A stretch of 64,000 nt of DNA from Pseudofulvibacter geojedonensis (GTDB lineage Bacteria > Bacteroidota > Bacteroidia > Flavobacteriales > Flavobacteriaceae). Shown here one piece after another: positions 9,893 to 18,837 of the stretch. A program made the position numbers and the translations under genes. Every line of letters starts with the position of its first letter. Position 1 is the first letter of the stretch. The notes under the pieces are model-generated. The model did not search any database. It saw nothing but the letters and a program-made list of their open reading frames with translations, and was not told the DNA's origin. The stretch is from NCBI RefSeq assembly GCF_042675745.1, contig NZ_JBHTJM010000008.1, positions 372,001 to 436,000 on the forward strand, given 5' to 3'.

Positions 9893-9923
9893 AAACAGCT
9901 AATGAGGTATTAGCTGTTTTTTT
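9893..9923 (+). terminator. Rho-independent terminator after the DUF2167 gene
   Basis: A perfect 11-bp stem AAACAGCTAAT/ATTAGCTGTTT with loop GAGGT is followed by a T run to 9923. It lies between two convergent genes and is best oriented for the plus-strand transcript. Confidence 0.9.
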
Positions 9924-9967
9924 ATGCCCAAAACTTTTGTAATTGTCTAAATAGATTCTATTGATTT

Positions 9968-12307
9968 TTATTTAGGACAAGTATAAGTCTCCCAAAATTT
10001 TGAGTGATATGTTATATTTTTAAATTTTTCTCCTTCCTCATCTTCTTTAAAACTAATGGGTTTAGGTTTTTTTGTTTCAAAGTCATACCAAATTGAAGAA
10101 TATGTTTCCGAATAAGGAATTAGTTTATTTTCTTTTGAAGAAATAATACCGTTTGTATTAATAACTGAATTTTTTAAGTAGTATTTATTATCAGATTTTT
10201 TAATGTAATTACAAACTCTAGTTGTTTTTTGAGGCGTAATTTCTATATACTCTTTAGGCCAATACCTTAAGCCAGAGTAAGTTTTGAAAATTTCAGGATA
10301 AGCTATTGTTTCCCAGTTTTCAATTATTTTTACAATGGCATAAGTGTTTTTGGTTATATAAAGTTGTCCAGAATATATTGTAGGGTAAAATTGTTGAGTA
10401 TAGTTCCAATGACTGCGATTGACTTTAAAATTAATAATGTATGTCTCCTCTTCTTTATAATCAATTACTTTTTCTATTTCGAACCAAAATTTTTTGTATT
10501 TGTTTTTAGTTAAAAAAGCACTTCTTTTTATTGCGTCTGATTCTCTTAAAAAAAGATGTATTTTTTCGGGTAAATTTTCATGTTTTTTACTCCATTTAAT
10601 TTCCTCAATTACTTGGGTGTTTCTATATGTTTTATGAACTCCTCTAGAAAATTGTTGACTAATAAATTCAAACTTTAATAAAGAACTATCTCGAGTTTTA
10701 AAATTGATATTTGCATAATGTTTAGAATTGTATCCGGTAGTTGAATAGTTTTTCTTTTTGTTTTTAATTGAATTTTCAATAATGGTATATGGTGAAATTT
10801 TGCCAAATAGAATTATTTCCTCTAAAGTTTCTGCATCTTCTTTTAAGCTAATAGTAGATTTAAGATCTTTAATGTTAATTGTTTTTTCTCTATACCCTAA
10901 TGAAGAAAGAATTATTTCTTCATCAGAATTGTAGTATTCCAACCTAAATTCACCTTTTTTATCAGCCATAGTGCCTCTTGTTGTCCCTTTAATAAGAAGT
11001 TGAACAAATGGTATCGTTTCTTTTGTTTTTTCATCAATGATTTTACCAGTTATATAGTCTAATTCATTTAGCTGTTTGGTTTCTTTCTGATCGTTTAATT
11101 CATCTTTTATAAATTTATATTGGGTGGTGGTGTTGTGATATAGGTAACCATCATGTAGTGCGTTTAATTGTGCGGGTATAAATGTAACAGGGGAGAACAA
11201 ACGATTTTTAATGAAAGAATTATTGATTAAATCTTTACTAGAAATAAAAACATGTTTACTTTTTGTATTATTTAAAAAATGCTCTAAGCTATTATTTTCT
11301 ATAGGAGTTGTTTCCCATTTGTCCTGTATAAAAATGGAGTCTTGCGCTGTAATATTTGCAAAACTATACATTCTGTTTTTGAGTTCTTTTTTTAAATAAG
11401 ACCCCATAGGAATAAAGTCTTTGGCAATAGCAGTTTTTACTGAACTTATATTATTGATAAAATGAAGATTAGCTCCCCAGCAAATTATTTTTTCATTGGG
11501 ATGAGTTTTTATATATGATAGCAAATTTTCTGCCATTTGTTTGTCACGAATGTTGTCAGTAGCATTGCAGTTAAAAGTTGAAATAATGTCCTTTCCTTTT
11601 TGATAAGAATCTAAACCAAGTGAGTAAATGCTCTTTGCTATTTGTATCCAATAAGTATTTTTTTCAGACTTTTTACTTTTAGATATTTGTAGAATTAGAT
11701 TGTTTATTTCGTACTTAAATTTATCAAAACTAATATCTCCTTCATCAAAGACATTGGAAAACCTAATTGACTCAATTAATAACTTAAAATCGTCTTTATT
11801 TAAGTTAAATGAGAACTTATTTTTTTTACAATAAAAGTATAAATCATCTATTAAAAATAAATTTCCATAATTTCCTGTAATCTGACTGTCAAACCCAGTA
11901 ATGTTTATATTGTTTTGTTTTATTAAATCTGATAACAACTTTGATTTATTTGTTTTACTCCAAAAGTAGAATAATGAATTTCTAAGGGCTTCATCTAAGC
12001 TAGTACCTTTTTGTATTTCTTGAGTAGCTTTGTATAAATCATAAATACCAGATTCAAAAGCAATAGTTTTAAAACCGTGATTTTTAATTAAGTATCTAGC
12101 AATTTCTACGTTGGTTTCAAAAACGTTGGCATCATTGTGAGTTTTTTCACCCAGCATGAATACTTGTACATTTTTCAATTCGTCTTTTAAAAAAGAAAAA
12201 TCACTAGAGACAAGAGGTTTTGGTAATTCTAAGATCTTTGGATTGAAATCTTGAGCCTGTAGCTCAGTGATAAGTAAGCTTAAAAAAGTAAAAATAAATT
12301 TAGTCAT
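9968..12307 (-). CDS. Erythromycin-esterase-like protein fused to a CarboxypepD_reg-like domain
   Basis: A 779-residue secreted two-part protein with a signal peptide ending near 'ITELQAQDF' (residue 19). Residues about 20-390 resemble the erythromycin-esterase superfamily (EreA-like/ChaN-type fold), with 'VFMLGEKTHND' near 50, 'IAFESGIYDLY' near 85 and 'IICWGANLHF' near 275, the His/Glu positions that form the family's active site. Residues about 425-500 are a carboxypeptidase-regulatory-like beta sandwich ('ITGKIIDEKTKETIPFVQL'). The C-terminal 280 residues look beta-rich, as in outer-membrane-associated Bacteroidota proteins. The fold assignment says hydrolase; the substrate is unknown and drug resistance should not be assumed. 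It stands alone on the minus strand. Confidence 0.75.
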   Translation of the reverse strand: MTKFIFTFLSLLITELQAQDFNPKILELPKPLVSSDFSFLKDELKNVQVFMLGEKTHNDANVFETNVEIARYLIKNHGFKTIAFESGIYDLYKATQEIQKGTSLDEALRNSLFYFWSKTNKSKLLSDLIKQNNINITGFDSQITGNYGNLFLIDDLYFYCKKNKFSFNLNKDDFKLLIESIRFSNVFDEGDISFDKFKYEINNLILQISKSKKSEKNTYWIQIAKSIYSLGLDSYQKGKDIISTFNCNATDNIRDKQMAENLLSYIKTHPNEKIICWGANLHFINNISSVKTAIAKDFIPMGSYLKKELKNRMYSFANITAQDSIFIQDKWETTPIENNSLEHFLNNTKSKHVFISSKDLINNSFIKNRLFSPVTFIPAQLNALHDGYLYHNTTTQYKFIKDELNDQKETKQLNELDYITGKIIDEKTKETIPFVQLLIKGTTRGTMADKKGEFRLEYYNSDEEIILSSLGYREKTINIKDLKSTISLKEDAETLEEIILFGKISPYTIIENSIKNKKKNYSTTGYNSKHYANINFKTRDSSLLKFEFISQQFSRGVHKTYRNTQVIEEIKWSKKHENLPEKIHLFLRESDAIKRSAFLTKNKYKKFWFEIEKVIDYKEEETYIINFKVNRSHWNYTQQFYPTIYSGQLYITKNTYAIVKIIENWETIAYPEIFKTYSGLRYWPKEYIEITPQKTTRVCNYIKKSDNKYYLKNSVINTNGIISSKENKLIPYSETYSSIWYDFETKKPKPISFKEDEEGEKFKNITYHSKFWETYTCPK

Positions 12308-12383
12308 TTAAGAGAGTTTGTTCGTTTCTTACCTTAAAGACTTTTTATGATGAAATATGTTGCAGTTTGATGAGGAGATAATA

Positions 12384-13364
12384 TTATTTTTTTAATCCCT
12401 TTATAAAGTAATTCCAAACAATGCTTTTAATTTGATAATAGTCTTTTTTATATTTTTTAGACCTTCTCTTTTTTAACATTTTGGGTAAGTACCAATAAAA
12501 ACTAAAATGAGATTTTATAATAGCAATTGTATGTAATGGTTTTAATTCTAGTAAAAATTTAACACCAGCTAATCCATCTAATAAAAGTCTGGTAAAAATT
12601 AATGAAAACCCTTTGTTTTTAGGACTGTTCTTTACTAAGTTGAATAAAGAGTTTCTGAAATTTAAAAAAGTTTTTTTAGGGTTTTGGGTGGCAAGTGTAG
12701 CGCCACCAACATGAAATACTGTAGAATTACCAACGTATTTAATTAAGTAATTTTTATTCTGTATGCGCCAGCATAAATCTATTTCTTCTTGATGAGCAAA
12801 GTAATCCTCATCAAAACCGTTTAATTCATGGTAAATATTACTTTTTACAAATAAACAAGCTCCAGAAGCCCAAAAAACATCTATAATATCATTGTACTGT
12901 CCGGTATCTTTCTCTATTGTAGTAAAGCGTCTTCCTCTGCAATAAGGATACCCATATTTATCTATGAAACCTCCTGCAGCACCAGCATATTCAAATACTG
13001 ATTTATTTTTATAATCTAATATTTTGGGTTGAATGGCTGCAATTTTGCTATTTGTTTTAAACTCTTTAATTATAGGAGTTAACCAATTATTTGTTACTTC
13101 AATATCTGAATTCAATAAGCAATAAACATCAGCATTTATACTTTGTAAGGAGTCATTATACCCTTTTGCATAACCACCATTTGTTGGATTTTTAATAATT
13201 TTAACATCAGGGTAGCTAGTTCTTAAAAAGTTAACAGAATCATCTGTAGAAGCATTGTCAGCAACATAAATACTCGCTCCTTTAGAATATTTTACAATAC
13301 TTGGTAAAAACTGTTCTAATAACTGTTTTCCATTCCAGTTTAAAATAACTATTGCAATATTCAT
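12384..13364 (-). CDS. Glycosyltransferase family 2 (rhamnosyltransferase-like)
   Basis: A cytosolic GT-A fold enzyme of 326 residues that should transfer a sugar from a nucleotide donor in polysaccharide assembly. The opening 'IAIVILNWNGKQLLEQFLPS', the donor-site 'VADNASTDDSVNFL' and the metal-site 'CLLNSDIEVTNNW' near residue 85 are typical of the NTP-transferring GT2 family. 'DEDYFAHQEEIDLCWR' near 185 carries the acidic catalytic region. Its ATG overlaps the stop of the upstream nuclease-like gene by four bases (ATGA), so the pair is translationally coupled. Donor and acceptor cannot be deduced. Confidence 0.9.
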   Translation of the reverse strand: MNIAIVILNWNGKQLLEQFLPSIVKYSKGASIYVADNASTDDSVNFLRTSYPDVKIIKNPTNGGYAKGYNDSLQSINADVYCLLNSDIEVTNNWLTPIIKEFKTNSKIAAIQPKILDYKNKSVFEYAGAAGGFIDKYGYPYCRGRRFTTIEKDTGQYNDIIDVFWASGACLFVKSNIYHELNGFDEDYFAHQEEIDLCWRIQNKNYLIKYVGNSTVFHVGGATLATQNPKKTFLNFRNSLFNLVKNSPKNKGFSLIFTRLLLDGLAGVKFLLELKPLHTIAIIKSHFSFYWYLPKMLKKRRSKKYKKDYYQIKSIVWNYFIKGLKK

Positions 13365-13813
13365 GGTTGTATACTATAATTAGGAAGTTTATTTAAAAAA
13401 TGATATTTTTCTTTTTTAAAATCCATTATACAATAGTAATGATTTAATCCGTTTGTAACCATTAAAAAGTCAGCTTTTAATAATAAATTGTACTGAGCAA
13501 TTTGGTCAAAAGTACTTTGTGTGATATTAATCTTGGGGGCTTTGCATTCTATCAATATATAAATGTTGCCATTAGGATGAAAAACAACTATATCATATCT
13601 TTTTTTTAAACTGTTTATGGTGAGTTCTTTTTCAATGTTAATTAAAGATTTTGGAATTTCTTTTTCTTGAATTAAATACTGAACACAATGTTGTCTCACC
13701 CATTCTTCAGGGGTTAAAACCACGAATTTTTTTCTTATTTCATCAAAAATTTTGAGTTTATTTTCGCTATTTTTGAATCGAAACTGATATGTAGGAAAGT
13801 TGAGTTCTTGCAC
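13361..13813 (-). CDS. Solitary HsdR N-terminal-like PD-(D/E)XK domain protein
   Basis: A 150-residue protein matching only the N-terminal nuclease-fold domain of type I restriction subunits. The PD-(D/E)XK core is visible: 'KKRYDIVVF' supplies the Asp near residue 72 and 'LIECKAPK' the Glu-x-Lys near 88-92. No helicase domain follows, and no HsdM or HsdS genes are near, so it is not part of a restriction system. The start is a GTG, chosen because 'MQELNFPTYQFRFK' is how this family begins. It is divergent from holA with 54 bp between them, a pairing I recall as common in Flavobacteriia; a role in DNA maintenance is inference. Confidence 0.75.
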   Translation of the reverse strand: MQELNFPTYQFRFKNSENKLKIFDEIRKKFVVLTPEEWVRQHCVQYLIQEKEIPKSLINIEKELTINSLKKRYDIVVFHPNGNIYILIECKAPKINITQSTFDQIAQYNLLLKADFLMVTNGLNHYYCIMDFKKEKYHFLNKLPNYSIQP

Positions 13814-13867
13814 GACCCAAAAATAAGAATCTTTTTATTTATAAATTGCTAATCTTTTAATTCCTTG

Positions 13868-14872
13868 ATGGAAGAGGTAAAACAAATAGTTACAGATATT
13901 AAAAACGGAAATTTTTCTCCTGTTTATTTTTTAATGGGAGAAGAGCCCTACTATATAGATGCAATTTCTAATTATATAGAAAAAAATGTTTTAGCGGAAG
14001 AAGAAAAAGGGTTTAATCAGATGGTTTTATATGGTAGAGACATAACTGTTGAAGATATTGTTTCTAATTCTAAGCGATATCCTATGATGGCTGATAAACA
14101 AGTTGTTATAGTTAAAGAAGCTCAAGATTTAAGTAGAACTATAGAAAAATTAGAAGCTTACGTATTAAACCCACAGTTAACTACCATTTTAGTTGTTTGT
14201 TACAAATACAAAAAGTTAGATAAAAGAAAAAAATTATATAAAACAGTACAAAAGAACGGAGTTTTATTCGAAAGTAAAAAGTTATATGACAATCAAGTTC
14301 CAGATTGGATTAGGCGTGTGTTAAAAGGTAAAAGCTATACAATAGACCCTAAAGCTGCTCAGATGTTAGTAGAGTTTTTAGGAACAGATTTGGGTAAAAT
14401 AAGTAATGAATTAGAGAAATTACAGTTAATCCTGCCAAAAGGAACAGTAATTACACCATTGCACATAGAAGAAAATATTGGAATTAGTAAAGATTATAAC
14501 AATTTTGAGTTGCGCAAAGCTGTAGGAGAAAGAGATGTTTTAAAAGCAGTCAAAATAAGTAGGTATTTTGCTCAAAACCCGAAAGACAACCCGACAGTTA
14601 TGACTATTTCGTTATTGTATAATTTTTTTTCTCAGTTGCTACAATATCATGCATTGGCAGACAAGTCTAAATTTAGTGTAGCAAAAGCCTTAAAAGTAAA
14701 TCCGTATTTTGTTGGGGAATATTTAGTGGCGGGTAAAAATTATCCTATGAAAAAAGTAAGTCAGGTAATAAGTTTATTAAGAGAGGCCGATGTAAAAAGT
14801 AAAGGAGTAGGAGCTAGTAATTTACCTCAAGGAGATTTATTAAAAGAGTTATTGTATAAGATAATGCATTAA
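13868..14872 (+). CDS. holA: DNA polymerase III subunit delta
   Basis: Delta subunit of the clamp loader; it opens the beta sliding clamp during replication. The ATG at 13868 is preferred over the TTG one codon upstream. The 334-residue length fits. 'GNFSPVYFLMGEEPYYIDAI' near residue 12 is the start of the AAA+-like domain (delta lacks a functional P-loop). 'LEAYVLNPQLTTILVVCYKYKKLDKRKKL' region near 95-118, and the C-terminal collar helices ('PKDNPTVMTISLLYNFFSQLL' around 240-260), complete the three-domain layout. It is divergent from the HsdR_N-like gene and is followed 36 bp later by menD. Confidence 0.92.
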   Translation: MEEVKQIVTDIKNGNFSPVYFLMGEEPYYIDAISNYIEKNVLAEEEKGFNQMVLYGRDITVEDIVSNSKRYPMMADKQVVIVKEAQDLSRTIEKLEAYVLNPQLTTILVVCYKYKKLDKRKKLYKTVQKNGVLFESKKLYDNQVPDWIRRVLKGKSYTIDPKAAQMLVEFLGTDLGKISNELEKLQLILPKGTVITPLHIEENIGISKDYNNFELRKAVGERDVLKAVKISRYFAQNPKDNPTVMTISLLYNFFSQLLQYHALADKSKFSVAKALKVNPYFVGEYLVAGKNYPMKKVSQVISLLREADVKSKGVGASNLPQGDLLKELLYKIMH

Positions 14873-14878
14873 CTTTCT

Positions 14879-14886
14879 TAAATTTG
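14879..14886 (+). promoter_or_regulatory. Probable -7 box of the menD promoter
   Basis: TAAATTTG is a perfect TAnnTTTG box, 22 bp before the TTG start of menD and just after the holA stop. A TTG at 14852 lies 24 bp upstream, slightly beyond the usual spacing. It supports separate expression of menD. Confidence 0.45.
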
Positions 14887-14908
14887 TTGGATACAAAATT
14901 ATAAGATA

Positions 14909-16657
14909 TTGAGTTATCCCAAAATACCACTCGCTCAACAAGTTATTCAGTTAGTAAAAGCTAAAGGTATCAATCATGTTGTTATTTCTCCTGGTAGTAG
15001 AAATGCGCCATTAACTATAGGGTTTTCTAATCACCCAGAAATTAAGTCATATAGTATTGTAGATGAACGTTGTGCTGCATTTTTTGCCATGGGTATTGCT
15101 CAAAAATTACAAGAACCCGTTGCTGTTGTTTGTACATCTGGTTCAGCTTTACTAAATTATTACCCTGCAATAGCAGAAGCTTTTTATACCAATATTCCTT
15201 TAATAGTACTCACAGCCGATAGACCCAAGCATTTAATAGATGTTGGCGATGGGCAAACAATAAGGCAAGAAAATGTTTTTGAAAAACACATACTTTATAG
15301 TGCTAATTTAAAACAAGATTTGGTTGTTAATGATGAGCGTTTTGGTAAAGATAGAGACATACCTTCTTTTATTATTGATAAGCTATCAGGAATAGATGAT
15401 AAACTTGTAAATTTCAATCAGAAAGAAATTAATAAAGCTATTAATGTAGCAATTACTAAGAGAGGTCCTGTTCATATAAATATTCCTTTTGCTGAACCTT
15501 TATACGATACGCAACAAGAATTTACAGAAAAAATTACTTTGCTTAAACCAGATTTTAATATAGATACTGTTGACACTACAGTTTTTAAAGAATTTATTAA
15601 GAATTGGAATGGGGCAAATAAAAAAATGGTTTTAGTTGGTGTTAAACAACCTAATACTTTAGATAAAGAAGTAGTAGAGTTTTTAGGGAATGATGAGTCA
15701 ACCATAGTTTTTACAGAAACAACCTCTAATATTCATCACGCTAATTTTTTTCCAAGTATAGATAAAATAATAGCTCCATTAACAGAAGAAGAATTTATAG
15801 ACTTACAACCAGAGGTTTTACTAACTTTTGGAGGTTTAATTGTTTCTAAAAAAATCAAAGCATTTTTACGTACTTATAAACCTAAGTATCATTACCATAT
15901 AAGTTCTGTAAGGGCTTTAGATACTTTTTTTAGTCTGACATATCATTTTAACTGTAGGCCAAATTATTTTTTCAATCAAATGATCCAGTTTGTTGAAAAA
16001 ACTAAAAGTACTTATCAATCTAATTGGCTTTCTAAAAAGGCAGAAAGAGCAGACAAGCATCAAAAATACTTAAAAAGACAACTTTTTTCAGATTTAAAAG
16101 TATTTGAAAATATTATAGAAAGCCTTCCTAATAACATTGGCTTACATTTAAGTAATAGTTCTACAATTAGGTACATGCAGTTGTTTGATAACAACCCGAC
16201 TATAGAACAATATTGTAATAGAGGAACCAGTGGCATAGACGGATCGACAAGTACAGCAATAGGTCATTCAGTTGTTTCTAATAAGCAACAAGTACTTATT
16301 ACGGGAGATTTAAGTTTCTTTTACGATTCTAATGCACTATGGAATAATTACATTCCTTCAAATTTTAGAATTATCGTAATAAACAACAATGGAGGTGGTA
16401 TTTTTAGAATTTTACCTGGTAATAAGAATACAGAAAACTTTGAAACTTATTTTGAAACTACACATAATTTAACGGCTAAACATTTATGCGAAATGTATGG
16501 TATTACTTATGCTCATGCAACCGACGAAGCTAACCTTAAAATGAGTTTAAAATCTTTTTTTAAAGACAATAAACAACCTAAATTGTTAGAAGTATTTACT
16601 CCTAGAATTATTAACGATGAGCTTTTAATCGGATATTTTAAACATTTCATCGATTAA
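14909..16657 (+). CDS. menD: SEPHCHC synthase (menaquinone biosynthesis, MenD)
   Basis: Thiamine-diphosphate enzyme that joins isochorismate and 2-oxoglutarate, the first committed step of menaquinone synthesis. The 582 residues show the ThDP fold: 'ISPGSRNAPLTIGF' near residue 26, 'ERCAAFFAMGIAQ' with the catalytic Glu near 53, and the cofactor-binding 'ITGDLSFFYDSNALWN' near 470 followed by 'NNNGGGIF'. The start is TTG; no ATG or GTG lies in frame upstream before the promoter, and 'SYPKIPLAQQ' is the usual N-terminus of flavobacterial MenD. The isochorismate synthase gene that often precedes menD is not here; holA is. Confidence 0.95.
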   Translation: MSYPKIPLAQQVIQLVKAKGINHVVISPGSRNAPLTIGFSNHPEIKSYSIVDERCAAFFAMGIAQKLQEPVAVVCTSGSALLNYYPAIAEAFYTNIPLIVLTADRPKHLIDVGDGQTIRQENVFEKHILYSANLKQDLVVNDERFGKDRDIPSFIIDKLSGIDDKLVNFNQKEINKAINVAITKRGPVHINIPFAEPLYDTQQEFTEKITLLKPDFNIDTVDTTVFKEFIKNWNGANKKMVLVGVKQPNTLDKEVVEFLGNDESTIVFTETTSNIHHANFFPSIDKIIAPLTEEEFIDLQPEVLLTFGGLIVSKKIKAFLRTYKPKYHYHISSVRALDTFFSLTYHFNCRPNYFFNQMIQFVEKTKSTYQSNWLSKKAERADKHQKYLKRQLFSDLKVFENIIESLPNNIGLHLSNSSTIRYMQLFDNNPTIEQYCNRGTSGIDGSTSTAIGHSVVSNKQQVLITGDLSFFYDSNALWNNYIPSNFRIIVINNNGGGIFRILPGNKNTENFETYFETTHNLTAKHLCEMYGITYAHATDEANLKMSLKSFFKDNKQPKLLEVFTPRIINDELLIGYFKHFID

Positions 16658-16701
16658 GTATTGTTGTTGGATAAACGTTTTTAAATAACAAGTAAAATAA
16701 C

Positions 16702-16709
16702 TATATTTG
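16702..16709 (+). promoter_or_regulatory. -7 box before the DUF2853 gene
   Basis: TATATTTG, a perfect TAnnTTTG box, lies 41 bp upstream of the DUF2853 ATG. No good -33 TTG is at the right distance, so this is a -7-only call. Confidence 0.45.
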
Positions 16710-16750
16710 GTTTTGAACAAAATAATCAACATTAAAATCTATTAACTATT

Positions 16751-17092
16751 ATGAGTAAAAGAGACGAATTAATTCAGAAATATGCTGCAGATTTAAAAGA
16801 TAAATGCGGAGTTACTGCAGATATGGATTTATTAACTAAAGTAACAATTGGATGTGGTCCATCTATCTATAATAACGATGCTTCTACTGTTTCTGGTTCT
16901 GACGAGTCTGAATTAGCTACTGTTAAAAATAATTTTTTAATCAAAAAATTAGGTTTAAAAGATGGTGCAGATTTAGATAAAGGTATAGATGCTGTTATGG
17001 AAAAATATGGAAGATCTAATCGTAATAAATACAGAGCAGTTGTATATTATTTATTAGCAAAACATTTTGGAAAAGAAGCTATTTATAACTAA
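16751..17092 (+). CDS. DUF2853 family protein
   Basis: A small soluble, mostly helical protein of 113 residues. 'MSKRDELIQKYAADLKDKCG' and the C-terminal 'SRNKYRAVVYYLLAKHFGK'-type helix (as 'SNRNKYRAVVYYLLAKHFGK') are the signature of DUF2853. The function of the family is not known to me. It has its own promoter-like box and a strong terminator (17113), so it is probably a single-gene transcript between menD and the S1-domain gene. Confidence 0.85.
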   Translation: MSKRDELIQKYAADLKDKCGVTADMDLLTKVTIGCGPSIYNNDASTVSGSDESELATVKNNFLIKKLGLKDGADLDKGIDAVMEKYGRSNRNKYRAVVYYLLAKHFGKEAIYN

Positions 17093-17112
17093 TAGTTCTT
17101 TAATAGATATTT

Positions 17113-17138
17113 AGCGCTCTTTTTAGAGCGCTTTTTTT
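17113..17138 (+). terminator. Rho-independent terminator after the DUF2853 gene
   Basis: A perfect 8-bp GC-rich stem AGCGCTCT/AGAGCGCT with a TTTT loop is followed by a seven-base T run. Confidence 0.92.
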
Positions 17139-17178
17139 ATGATTATTTTTTAATCATGTATTATCTTATTCTTATTTG

Positions 17179-17186
17179 TACTTTTG
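17179..17186 (+). promoter_or_regulatory. -7 box of the cvfB-like gene
   Basis: TACTTTTG is a perfect TAnnTTTG box, 19 bp before the ATG at 17206. The upstream region is T-rich without a clear TTG at 17-23 bp. Confidence 0.5.
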
Positions 17187-17205
17187 CATTTAGAAATGAT
17201 AAAAT

Positions 17206-18039
17206 ATGCAATTAGGAAAAATAAATAGCTTAACTATAGATAGAAACACATCACCTGGTTTGTTTTTGATAGATGAAGAAGACAATGACGTATTACTACC
17301 AGGTAAGTACATACCCAAAACATTTGAGATAGGAGATAAGCTAGATGTTTTTGTTTATTTAGACAATGAAGAAAGAATAATTGCTACTACTTTAAAGCCT
17401 TATATAGAATTAAATGATTTTGCATGGTTACGAGTAAATCAAATAACACGACATGGGGCTTTTTTAGATATGGGTATTGAAAAGGATTTATTTGTACCCT
17501 TTAAAGAGCAGGCAAGACCTATGCAAGAAGGAAAATCTTATTTAATATACATGCACCTAGATGAAAAAACTGATAGGCTTGTAGGTACGAGTAAGATTAA
17601 TAAGTTTTTATCGAATGATGAGTTAACTGTGTCAGTTTTTGATGAAGTAGATTTAATCGTTTCTCATATGACCGATATAGGTGTAAATGTAATCATCAAT
17701 AAAAAACATAAAGGTCTAGTTTATGAAGATCAAGTTTTTAAAGATATTAGAGTAGGTGATAAGCTAAAAGGAATCATCAAAAAAATAAGAAAGGATAATA
17801 AAATAGATGTTTCGCTTCAACAAATAGGTTATAAAAGTATTGAGCCTAATGCACAAAGAATTTTAACCGAATTAGAAGATAATGAAGGTTTTTTAGGTTT
17901 AACAGATAAATCTAATCCAGAAATTATAAAGCAAATCCTCCAAATGAGTAAAAAGAACTTCAAAAAAGCTATTGGTTCTTTATATAAGCAAAGGCTTATA
18001 ACTATTGAAAAGGATGGTATTTATACAACAAGGAAATAA
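17206..18039 (+). CDS. CvfB-like S1-domain RNA-binding protein
   Basis: A 277-residue cytosolic protein made of S1-like OB folds (roughly residues 1-65, 70-135 and 145-205) followed by a winged-helix domain (about 215-277, 'IIKQILQMSKKNFKKAIGSL'). This is the layout of CvfB/YitL proteins, RNA binders studied in Gram-positive pathogens. 'FAWLRVNQITRHGAFLDMG' near 78 is a typical S1 strand. It is a single gene with a promoter box at 17179 and a hairpin at its end. The RNA targets are unknown. Its position among the men genes does not suggest a link. Confidence 0.85.
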   Translation: MQLGKINSLTIDRNTSPGLFLIDEEDNDVLLPGKYIPKTFEIGDKLDVFVYLDNEERIIATTLKPYIELNDFAWLRVNQITRHGAFLDMGIEKDLFVPFKEQARPMQEGKSYLIYMHLDEKTDRLVGTSKINKFLSNDELTVSVFDEVDLIVSHMTDIGVNVIINKKHKGLVYEDQVFKDIRVGDKLKGIIKKIRKDNKIDVSLQQIGYKSIEPNAQRILTELEDNEGFLGLTDKSNPEIIKQILQMSKKNFKKAIGSLYKQRLITIEKDGIYTTRK

Positions 18040-18043
18040 AATA

Positions 18044-18075
18044 AGTCGTTAGTGCTTTATTTCTAACGACTCTTT
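18044..18075 (+). terminator. Possible terminator after the cvfB-like gene
   Basis: A perfect 9-bp stem AGTCGTTAG/CTAACGACT with a 10-base loop lies 5 bp after the stop. The T tract is short (CTTT), so termination may be weak. Confidence 0.5.
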
Positions 18076-18118
18076 AATCACTTATATTAAGTTTTTAGTT
18101 GGTTTAATAAGTGTTTTT

Positions 18119-18667
18119 TTATGGTCTAAACCCTTTACTTTTCGCTAAGCTTTTTGTTTTATTCTGTGCAACCGCTATAGATTCTTCAGGGTGTTGATTT
18201 AAATAGGCGGGCGAGGTTTCGAATAAAAAACTAACCTGATTGTCCCAGTCTCGTATAATATCAAAATAACTTACATTGGTTTCAGCCATAATTTCGTTAC
18301 AGTCTCTACAAGTGTGTTTGTAATCTAAAAAATGATGAGCAAATTCATGAAAAGCAACTACCTGTAATATTTCTTTATCTAATAAAGTAGCCCAGTTAAA
18401 AACGATACTATCAATATTCCCTTTTTCATCACGTAAAACTTTACCAAGAACAGTGTTGCTTTCTTCTAGAGGTAAATCATTAACAATTTTAATACTTTTT
18501 AATTGAAATAATTTATCTTGGTATTCAATTCCATAAGCATCGCAATAACTTAAAAAGTCTTGTAAATATGGCTGTATTCTTCCATCTATATCTACAGAAT
18601 CATTTTGTGCTTTTAAAGAAATTATAGAAAGAAATAAACATGTAATTAGTAAGGTTAACTTTTTCAT
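18119..18667 (-). CDS. Secreted putative zinc metallopeptidase with HEFAH motif
   Basis: A 182-residue exported protein. The ATG at 18667 is chosen because it directly opens a signal peptide ('MKKLTLLITCLFLS', cleavage after 'LKAQ'); the longer frame from a TTG at 18709 would add a non-signal leader. 'VAFHEFAHHFLDY' near residue 105 gives the HExxH zinc-binding motif, followed by 'HTCRDCNEIMAE', which offers a CxxC and a possible third metal ligand (Glu). I do not recognise a named family. It is likely a small periplasmic or secreted protease. It follows the GldL-like gene by 170 bp on the same strand and may have its own promoter there. Confidence 0.7.
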   Translation of the reverse strand: MKKLTLLITCLFLSIISLKAQNDSVDIDGRIQPYLQDFLSYCDAYGIEYQDKLFQLKSIKIVNDLPLEESNTVLGKVLRDEKGNIDSIVFNWATLLDKEILQVVAFHEFAHHFLDYKHTCRDCNEIMAETNVSYFDIIRDWDNQVSFLFETSPAYLNQHPEESIAVAQNKTKSLAKSKGFRP

Positions 18668-18837
18668 TGGGTTTAATTTTTTTAAGCTAGGCTTAATTTG
18701 ATAGTTCAAAGAAACATTATAAAAGTTAACTGTTTGAAATTAAGTTGTTTAAGTTTAGTGTTTTGTGGTGAAAATACTTTTTAGTGTTGAATGGATGGCT
18801 TGTAATGTTTTACTGTAGAAGCTTTTTTTAATTATAG

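Noticed and set aside
9968..12307. Macrolide-resistance gene
   Set aside because: The similarity is to the broad erythromycin-esterase superfamily, the protein is a fusion exported from the cell, and there is no mobile context.
13361..13813. Part of a type I restriction-modification system
   Set aside because: Only the HsdR N-terminal-like domain is present, with no helicase, HsdM or HsdS. Its pairing with holA argues for a housekeeping role.
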